In this document: piece after piece, positions 8,610 to 14,309 of the stretch
Position numbering within the stretch: position 1 is the first letter of the stretch
How the letters are laid out: every line of letters begins with the position of its first letter
Assembly: GCA_026770615.1 (NCBI GenBank)
Contig: MU631438.1
Span: 186,976-201,284 of the forward strand
Length of the DNA stretch: 14,309 nt
Source of the DNA: Pavlovales sp. CCMP2436
Taxonomy: Eukaryota > Haptophyta > Pavlovophyceae > Pavlovales
Direction of reading: 5' to 3'
Made by a program: the position numbers and the translations under genes
Notes under the pieces: generated by a model
What the model was told of the DNA's origin: nothing
What the model saw: only the letters and a program-made list of their open reading frames with translations
Database searches by the model: none

Positions 8610-8930
8610 ACGACATATCTGCCAGCTTGAGATTACCGGGCTGGAATTTCCCTCAAATGGCTTACCGACCCCTCTCATCGGCAGCCGCACACTGGGGATT
8701 TTGAGATTACTCAGGCACAATACGAAATTGAAGCGTTTGGTGTGGCGATTGGTTTCTACTCGTTCCAGAATCAAGATATTATTCTCGATGGAACAAGTTT
8801 GGCGTCTTCATCAGGCATTTTGTTTGAGGCAAACATTGCGTCTAACAACAGCGCGCTTACAATGTACGCGAATGTGGTGTGTGACAAGATTCTAACAATT
8901 TCTGACGGACTCCTAAGCTATGACAATTAA
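8610..8930 (+). pseudogene. Capsid-like protein, C-terminal fragment with frameshift
   Basis: Two overlapping frames read as one protein end. The first carries ICQLEITGLEFPSNGLP, then from about 8665 another frame continues HTGDFEITQAQYEIEAFG, AIGFYSFQNQ, IILDGTSLASSSGILFEAN and ends KILTISDGLLSYDN with TAA at 8928. The beta-rich, Ser/Thr/Asn-rich text ending at a conserved-looking terminus, placed just before the packaging ATPase, fits the end of a double jelly-roll major capsid protein of a polinton-like virus. That family call is inference, since no single diagnostic motif is visible. Most of the usual 500 or more residues are missing. GC content here is higher than in the viral genes to the right. 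Confidence 0.4.
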
Positions 8931-8950
8931 AACATCATGATATATTAAAT

Positions 8951-9644
8951 TAATGTCTTAGAAATAGAAAAGAATGATATCCCGCTAACAATACCACGGT
9001 TCAACGTAAATAATAAACTTCATCCTCAAATTCCTTCTCCCCTAAGTAACAAATCTCATAGACTAATGTTTTGCGGTGGTGCAGGAAGTGGGAAATCGAG
9101 TATGCTAACGGCATTTTTAAGACAGACATCTCCACCTATTTATAAAAACGTATTTGATTATGTATATTTATTCATACCAGAAAACAGTTTTAAGTCTATG
9201 GAAAACTCACCGTTTAAAAATCACAGTCATCTCTATCATAGACTTAATTATGATACGATTACTGAAGTCGAGCATGAAATAGAAAACAATGCTATAGTCT
9301 CGTCATAATGGAATATATGGCCGCTTCGATTAAAAATATAGAACTTCAACGGACACTTGTTAGATTCTTTTGTAATAGGAGACATCTACGTATGTCTTTC
9401 TGGTTAGTCGTTCAGTCATATATACAAGCTCCCCTATTAATTAGGAAATACATCACAAATTTTATCCTATTCAGACCAAGAAATTATGAGTATTACCGAC
9501 GAAGTGAATATAAATAGCAAAGATTTTGAAGCATATTTAAAACATGTATTCAGACCAGACCAAACAAAAAAAGACCGAGCATTTATGTTTATCGATGAAG
9601 ATGCAAATGTTTATAATAGATTCAACCATTTAACAATACAATAA
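8951..9644 (+). pseudogene. A32/FtsK-HerA-type DNA packaging ATPase, frameshifted
   Basis: This ATPase family drives viral DNA into preformed capsids. The frame opens after a TAA near 8946 and reads IEKNDIPLTIPRF, then MFCGGAGSGKSSML (Walker A, GxxGSGKS, from 9066) and YVYLFIPENSF. It breaks at about 9300 and resumes as VIMEYMAAS, where the Walker B position should carry two acidic residues (D-D or D-E), then NRRHLRMSFWLVVQSY with the sensor-like Gln, and LIRKYITNFILFRPRN. A second break near 9490 leads to the C-terminal part, ending FNHLTIQ and TAA at 9642. Total length would be about 230 residues, normal for the family. The likely start is also lost: an ATG at 8953 is followed at once by a stop. 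With two frameshifts and a damaged Walker B it cannot make the working enzyme. Confidence 0.8.
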
Positions 9645-9668
9645 TAAATATCTTTTCACAGTATAGAT
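9645..9668 (+). promoter_or_regulatory. Candidate viral upstream motif
   Basis: The 24 bases between the ATPase stop and the next ATG read AAATATCTTTTCACAGTATA plus GAT. A similar string precedes the ATG at 10538. The shared form is AAATAT or AAAATAT, TTTTC, then ATAGA just before ATG. It may be a viral promoter element. Confidence 0.3.
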
Positions 9669-10105
9669 ATGTCAGCAGCTAGCGCCAACTAAAAATTAAA
9701 CGGATGGAAACTAGATGCTATACCAAATAGTGAATATAATTTTCTGCTAAACGGCAAACCATACAAAGGCGCATTTAATCGTCGATATGTTGGTAAAATA
9801 GTAACATTTTATGCTGGTCGATCACGGAGCCGTTACTCATTACAATTAGAGCATATTTCAAAAAGATTTACTGTTGAAGATCAACCAGTTACGACAATGA
9901 TGGAAAGGTGGTTGTTTGAAGAACCTCTAAAACCAGTTCGATTTGAAGAACCACAGCCGATAATAATATTTATAGCAATATAGTCGGACATAATGGTATT
10001 GAGAACGAAGCAGACAGGCCAGCATTAATAGGCTATAGCATTGTAAGTAAAAACCCTTTAAATGGACAACTAACGTACTTGCTACAAACTATGATAGTTG
10101 AATGA
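9669..10105 (+). pseudogene. Unrecognised viral protein A, nonsense and frameshift
   Basis: ATG at 9669 opens 24 bases after the ATPase stop. Codon 8 is a TAA (9690). The frame then runs on with KLNGWKLDAIPNSEY, FNRRYVGKIVTFYAGRSR, YSLQLEHISKRF and ERWLFEEPLKP up to a TAG at 9981. From about 9960 a second frame takes over (SNIVGHNGIENEADRPALI, then YSIVSKNPLNGQLTYLLQ) and ends at TGA 10103. Together they give about 145 residues. I do not recognise the family. The position beside the packaging ATPase, the tight spacing and the matching AT-rich composition make it a viral gene, possibly structural or accessory. Confidence 0.6.
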
Positions 10106-10484
10106 ATGAATTGGAAAAAAACGACGTGATCTTTTGAAAACAACCGTTAATGATGAAGGAGCACGTTGAACAAATCGCGCTTTAAAAGCACCTATTGATC
10201 GTGCGGCGGTTCGAAAATCTTTGATATCATCAATCGAATGTTATAAACGTAGCAATATATCTGAATTTTCCCCAACAATACCCGCAGAACCAGTCGAAAT
10301 ACCTTTAATAATCAAACGCAGTTCGTTACTTGCCGGCAAGAAAGCAGATACTTATATTGATAAAAAATTAATGAAATTAAAAAATATATTGAAACATTAC
10401 CGGATAGAAATACCTCATCAATTTCACAAAATGTCTCAGACAAATTCAAGGTTAACAGGAAAAGAATTAGAATATATATATTGA
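10102..10484 (+). pseudogene. Unrecognised viral protein B, frameshift and nonsense
   Basis: ATG at 10102 overlaps the stop of the preceding gene as ATGA, a compact arrangement. The reading frame is MNELEK, breaks in an A-run near 10117-10121, continues as RRDLLKTTVNDEGAR, meets TGA at 10167, then runs ALKAPIDRAAVRKSLISS, AEPVEIPLIIKRSS, KKADTYIDKKLMKLKNIL to a stop at 10482. The product would be about 127 residues, lysine-rich with a probable C-terminal helix (about 10366-10410). No family is recognised. A DNA-binding or scaffold role would fit a basic viral protein, but that is a guess. Confidence 0.55.
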
Positions 10485-10510
10485 AAAAACCAGATATTTA
10501 TAATCGCAAT

Positions 10511-10537
10511 AAATAAAAATATTTTCTTATAATAGAA
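10511..10537 (+). promoter_or_regulatory. Second copy of the candidate viral upstream motif
   Basis: The bases before the ATG at 10538 read AATAAAAATATTTTCTTATA then ATAGAA. They resemble 9645-9668 at the AATAT, TTTTC and ATAGA blocks with similar spacing to the ATG. AATAAA could also serve the preceding gene as a polyadenylation signal. Confidence 0.3.
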
Positions 10538-10821
10538 ATGGATACCGTACCCTATCCATTATTTCTTAGCTCTCAGACGAGTGATGGCAGTGATCCTTCA
10601 GTCGGTAAATTACAATGGAACTTTGATAATTCTATCGTACCACGTTCTGTAAAAAGCAATTTATTTTTCAACTTTATAATATTCAAATGTCACGTCAGTT
10701 TCCGAATGTGTACGGAGAAGGTCAAGTGTTAAGTTTCTACTATACACAAACTCCTTCAGTTCTCTATACAATTACTATCGTCTCTGTATATTATGCCGAT
10801 GTAGGAACTATAACAACATAA
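10538..10821 (+). pseudogene. Small viral protein with one frameshift, possibly capsid-associated
   Basis: The first frame starts MDTVPYPLFLSSQTSDGSDP and reads KLQWNFDNSIVPRSVKSN up to a TTTATTTTTC run at about 10662. Beyond it a different frame carries QLYNIQMSRQFPNVYGEGQ and LSFYYTQTPSVLYTITIVS, ending GTITT with TAA at 10819. Together they form about 94 residues, beta-rich, with no membrane segment. The next gene starts 8 bases later, so both were probably expressed together. I do not recognise the family. The single lesion in a T-run is typical of slippage. Confidence 0.55.
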
Positions 10822-10829
10822 CAACAGCT

Positions 10830-11330
10830 ATGTCCTCAAAATCAGCGATACGTGTTGATACTGGTGTATCTTTTCGAAATCCGCTAACATTTACTGTTTT
10901 CTTAACTACCACGCGAATAATGTCTATTGATAACACAAACGCCTCATCAGATTTAACACTTTCCCCGACGGGGTTAGCGTTACGTCTAGGTATATGTATT
11001 CAATCATTATCAGTCCCATATGTAGGAACCACAAAAACGCTAGGGACTTGGGATATCTCATTTCCCAAACAAATTTACATTTGTTCTAACAAATCTTTAC
11101 AACTCGATAACTCTAATGACAGCAGTTTGATAAACTCCAGAAAAATAATAGCATCGATAGCGAACAACGCAAATTATGGTGATATAATCCCATTTGAACG
11201 CCCTTTTATAAGTCAGCCATTGCGTAACAATTCTATCGATTATATTGATATCGAAATGACCGATGAAAATTTTACACCTCTACCGTTCTACAACACATTT
11301 GCGCTAACGTTTATGTTCTATAAAGACTAG
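10830..11330 (+). CDS. Putative viral minor capsid or penton-like protein
   Basis: This is the only long intact frame in the viral block (166 residues, ATG 10830, TAG 11328). It is rich in Ser, Thr, Asn and alternating hydrophobic residues (LTFTVFLTTTRIMSI, LALRLGICIQSLSVPYVG, WDISFPKQIYICSN) and ends with IDIEMTDENFTPLPFYNTF and LTFMFYKD. A terminal pattern of acidic 'I-D-I-x-M-x-D-x-x-x-x-x-L-P' followed by a hydrophobic strand recalls the penton and minor capsid proteins of virophages and polinton-like viruses, which have jelly-roll folds. That link is inference from texture and gene order, not from a signature. Its stop overlaps the end of the convergent lipase-like gene by four bases. 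Confidence 0.45.
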   Translation: MSSKSAIRVDTGVSFRNPLTFTVFLTTTRIMSIDNTNASSDLTLSPTGLALRLGICIQSLSVPYVGTTKTLGTWDISFPKQIYICSNKSLQLDNSNDSSLINSRKIIASIANNANYGDIIPFERPFISQPLRNNSIDYIDIEMTDENFTPLPFYNTFALTFMFYKD

Positions 11331-11965
11331 TCAAGATTATTCAAATTATGTGCGTCTACGAAACCTCTACCTCTGTTTTCTATAGTTATCGGATTACTGT
11401 TTTGAAATTTAGACATTAAACTAACCAAATCCCCACTCGTACGAATATCTAATTGCCTAAAAGACACAGCTTTATCAATATGATAAGGCGAAACACCTTT
11501 ATTATAAGTGATAACCACGCCATAGAACCGGCACAAATCTCCGCCAACCAACCTACGAGTGAGTGACCAACGTGGTCTGGGATAGTATTATATTTTAATT
11601 GCGTTTGTCTTGTACTTTTCTAAGCAGACCATACACGCGGGTTTAAACCCGAATAACAAAATGCTAGTAAAACATCTGAAATCAAATAATCTTTAGCATT
11701 CGAACTACCTCTATGTAATATTAATGCTTTCCCATCTCTAGTATAAACATTTGTCTCATTCTTTGATAAATCAACATCATGATTGTAACCCATATTTTTC
11801 ATTTTTTCCATAGCATCCTGATCACCGTAGGAAGCTTTTACGAATATCATAGCATTTTGTAGTAATGGATTTTCCTCAACATTATCTAGAGATATAGATT
11901 TATTCGATCCAGTATTCGTATATCTATTGAACAAGAAACCACTTTTAGTAGGTCTACCGAAACAT
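11327..11965 (-). pseudogene. Class 3 lipase-like alpha/beta hydrolase, broken
   Basis: The gene runs right to left. Recognisable parts in order are MKNMGYNHDVDLSKNE, LILHRGSSNAKDYLISD (matching the HRGTS...KDxxTD signature of class 3 lipase-like proteins), DHVGHSLVGWLAEICAG (nucleophile elbow G-H-S-x-x-G with the catalytic Ser, about 11570-11553), VVITYNKGVSPY, LDIRTSGDLVSLMS and a terminal DAHNLNNL, all typical of this family. Such proteins occur in giant and polinton-like viruses and in cells; the substrate is unknown. Lesions: an ATG at 11965 followed by an apparent extra T, so the main frame opens only from about 11958; TAG at 11622..11620; and a frame change between the elbow and TYNKG, about 11550-11525. 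Intact length would be about 210 residues. It is the only viral gene here on the minus strand. Confidence 0.75.
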
Positions 11966-12035
11966 GAACTTCGTTTTTTTTTTGTCCAAACATATGTATA
12001 AATGGTATAGAAAAAAATCTCCGCTATATTATAAG
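11966..12035. promoter_or_regulatory. Short divergent spacer between lipase-like and fibre-like genes
   Basis: Seventy bases separate the proposed starts of the minus-strand hydrolase (11965) and the plus-strand fibre gene (12036). They include a T-run at about 11976 and an A-run at about 12011. Both promoters should lie here. An upstream in-frame ATG at 11964 for the fibre gene overlaps the hydrolase start and is less likely. Confidence 0.4.
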
Positions 12036-14269
12036 ATGTCTGTTTTTGGCGAGCAAGCGTTTAACGAATTAACGGCTATTACACATTCAAATACATGTAA
12101 TATAACAGCATTAGGCACTTCGTTAAATTTGTTTAAATCTGAAACAAATAATGGAATAGGTCAAATTGATTCTTCTATTAATACAACGAATGGAAATTTA
12201 ACAACAACAAATGGAAATTTAGAAATAATAAATGGAAAAATAGAAATTATAGATAGTAAAATATCTGTAATAAATACTGAATTGACAACATCAAACGAAG
12301 CTATTAATTTAATACTCTTGTCATCCGAATATATCACATCTGAGAATTCTCAATACAATAATATAGCGAATACATATTTATCAAAAGGAGAATTTAATAA
12401 TAATCTTACAACCCAGGTAATCAAAGATCTGTTACAGGACGCAGCTAACGCAGTTATCAATAATGCCCTTAATGAACTTGGTGATATCAAAAACATCGTG
12501 GGTGCCACTCTAATAAGCGGGGGCATGACTCTGGGGGTCCAAGTCGTGAACAAAATTGACGAAGGTTTTTTTAATTTAGACGGTCGAGTTACATCAAATT
12601 CTAATGCTATCGATGTTATAAAGCATGATATAATAGACATCACAACGTTAATCGACACAAAATCAGATAAATCAATAGTAAAATCGTCAAATATTAGATA
12701 TGACATAGCGATTTCATCAAATACTAACAAATTTACAAATTATTACACAACTCAAGATACTGATACATATCTATCGCTATAGTGAATGGGTCATTGTTCA
12801 ACACATTAAGCAAAGTCATTAATTCTTCAAATAATCGTTCGATAGTAATATACTGGAATTACAAAACATTCTAATTAATTCAAATAATTCAGAAGTTAAT
12901 GATCAGGATTTTATAAAATTTATCAAATTTGGTTTCGTCAAATGTTAATAATCTCGTTACAAAAGTTAACACCGTAAATTACAATACAAACAATGTAAAT
13001 ATATCAAGAAATTCGGCATTAAAATTTAATATTTCGGATCACAATGTTTTTAGCAACATCATTAATTCTTCAAATATTCGATATGAAAGCAATATACTCG
13101 AGTTACAAAACAGACCAATCAGCTCAGTAAATAACGATGATTTTATAAATTTATCAAATGTGGTTTCGTCAAATGTTAAGAATATTGGGTTGAAAGTTAA
13201 CACCGTAAATTACAATACGAACAATGTATATATATCAAGCAATTTGGTATTAAAATTTAACATTTCGGATCACAATATCTTTAGCAATATCGTTTTTTCT
13301 TCAAATAGTCGCAACGATAATAGTATCAATCTTAAACATAACATTACTGATTACAATCAAGGTGTTTTACAAATAAATAGTAATATAACGACAGCAAGCA
13401 ACATAGCAATATCGGCACTGGTTTATCAACTACGAACGTACTGGGTTAGTCACGGCAGGAGCAGCAATATCATTAAATACGTTAAATATCGTAGGTAATG
13501 ACACGCTATTGCCAAGCAAATTACCGATAACGGATTTTGATGAATACAAATATAACGCAAATATAAGTTTTGATAATCGATATACTAAGTCAGAATCAGA
13601 TAGTCTACTGTCGTTGAAAGTTGATATATCGACACATAACAACAACAACAGTAATATCACGAATTCGATGGCTATTAATACAAATAATATATCACTCAAA
13701 ACGAACCGAAGCGATTTTACAATTTTAAACAATAATTTTAATAGTTCAAATTTGCGATACGATTCAAATATTATTAATTTATCTAGTAATCTATTACTCA
13801 AACTTATCTCAACCGATTATAATTTAAATAATATTGTTATCAATAGCAATATATCATTAAAAACAAATCAAAGCGATTCACAATTTTAAACAGTGATGTT
13901 AATAGTTCTAATATTGTCGTTTCTAGCAATATATCAACTCTGAATACTTGGGCATAAGCTACCGATGTATATGCGCTAGGATTGAACGATAAAATAAAGC
14001 TAAAAGAAAGCATAATAAACAACGAATGTAAATTGTCGTTAATAGCTAATTTATCAGGCGCAGCATTTAATTGTATCATATCAACTCCGAACTTACCAAA
14101 TGTAGAAGCCCAGATAATCGCTTTGACAACATACGCAGGCGTGCCTGTCGTCAGTAATTTTAAGTTTAACGAAGTAGATTATTCCCAAGAGTTTGACGGA
14201 TTTATGACAAATCGAAATCTTGACTTGTACACATTGAGATTACCTTTTAGTCAACAGATTCCACATTGA
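12036..14269 (+). pseudogene. Long repetitive fibre-like virion protein, several frameshifts
   Basis: The first frame starts MSVFGEQAFNELTAITHSNT, has three TTNGNL/IINGKI-type repeats (about 12176-12245) suited to a coiled or beta-helical shaft, then a gly-rich VGATLISGGMTLGVQVVNKI stretch, and stops at TAG 12780. Later frames (12782-12874, 12929 to about 13415, about 13420-13889, then to 14269) continue the same text. It shows SNIRYD, LKFNISDHN.FSNI and Y.TK.ESDSLLSLK, the last recalling the YTK-x-E-x-D motif of phage and viral fibres. The tail reads NLSGAAFNCIISTPNLPN and FDGFMTNRNLDLYTLRLPF. I count at least four frame changes plus a TAA at 13955. Intact, it would be about 740 residues. 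The role, host attachment or tail-like spike, is inferred from the repeats. Confidence 0.6.
12817..13330 (+). repeat. Internal repeat of 231-243 bp in the fibre-like gene
   Basis: CATTAATTCTTCAAATA starts at 12817 and 13060, and GGTTTCGTCAAATGTTAA at 12931 and 13162. Two units are nearly complete and a third begins near 13270. Unit length is close to 77-81 codons. The spacing difference (243 against 231) marks a 12-base indel between copies. A separate short pair, near 13706 and 13869, shows GATTTTACAATTTTAAACA against GATTCACAATTTTAAACA, which exposes a one-base deletion in the second copy. Confidence 0.85.
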
Positions 14270-14309
14270 GATTACTTTTTAGTCAACAGATTCCACACAT
14301 TGAGATTAC
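14230..14309. repeat. 32-34-bp tandem repeat at the window end
   Basis: CACATTGAGATTAC starts at 14230, 14262 and 14296, with TTTTAGTCAACAGATTCCA between copies. The first copy lies in the fibre-like frame, which ends inside the array at 14269. The array continues past the window, so its size and whether it marks the element end cannot be judged. Confidence 0.9.

Noticed and set aside
11964..12035. Upstream ATG that would lengthen the fibre-like gene by 24 codons
   Set aside because: The added text is unlike the rest and overlaps the start of the hydrolase gene. The ATG at 12036 gives a natural start.
12817..13330. CRISPR-like array
   Set aside because: The repeats are long, imperfect, in coding sequence and adjacent to each other. 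There are no short spacers.
8951..14269. Variant genetic code with a reassigned stop codon
   Set aside because: TAA, TAG and TGA all interrupt frames, and frameshifts are as common as stops. No single reassignment repairs the genes.

Overview
The window joins two unlike pieces of DNA. Positions 1 to about 8,570 look like the nuclear genome of a unicellular eukaryote, most likely a microalga (inference). Coding exons are very GC-rich, introns and spacers are AT-rich and full of microsatellites, and splice donors are often GTGCGG or GTGCGT. Positions from about 8,610 to the end are AT-rich, densely packed and eukaryote-virus-like. They carry the wreck of an integrated double-stranded DNA virus of polinton-like virus/virophage type, with every recognisable gene broken.

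Host part. An armadillo-repeat-like gene lies on the minus strand. Its core exon is 1197..1844, and small downstream exons may reach a stop at 110. Next, also on the minus strand, is a two-exon type I phosphomannose isomerase homologue (2760..4157) that lacks expected zinc-ligand motifs. Divergent from it, across a short shared upstream region, is a six-exon glycoside hydrolase family 16 (laminarinase-like) gene (4622..7337). Its exons could be joined in frame from GT/AG sites and conserved family motifs, including the catalytic E-I-D-I-M-E. Its introns hold degenerate tandem copies of neighbouring exon edges with their splice sites. The same kind of duplication appears in the left-hand gene. 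About 1.2 kb of spacer (7338 to 8571) shows no gene I can support.

Viral part. In order: a C-terminal capsid-like fragment (about 8610..8930), an A32/FtsK-HerA-type DNA packaging ATPase (about 8951..9644), two unrecognised proteins that overlap by ATGA (9669..10105 and 10102..10484), a small broken protein (10538..10821), an intact beta-rich putative minor capsid or penton-like protein (10830..11330), a minus-strand class 3 lipase-like hydrolase (11327..11965), and a long, repetitive fibre-like gene (12036..14269). A packaging ATPase, capsid-like proteins and a fibre fit a virion morphogenesis module; replication genes and both element ends are not in the window. At least a dozen frameshifts and nonsense codons, using all three stop codons, point to an old, inactive endogenous copy and not to an active virus or a variant genetic code.
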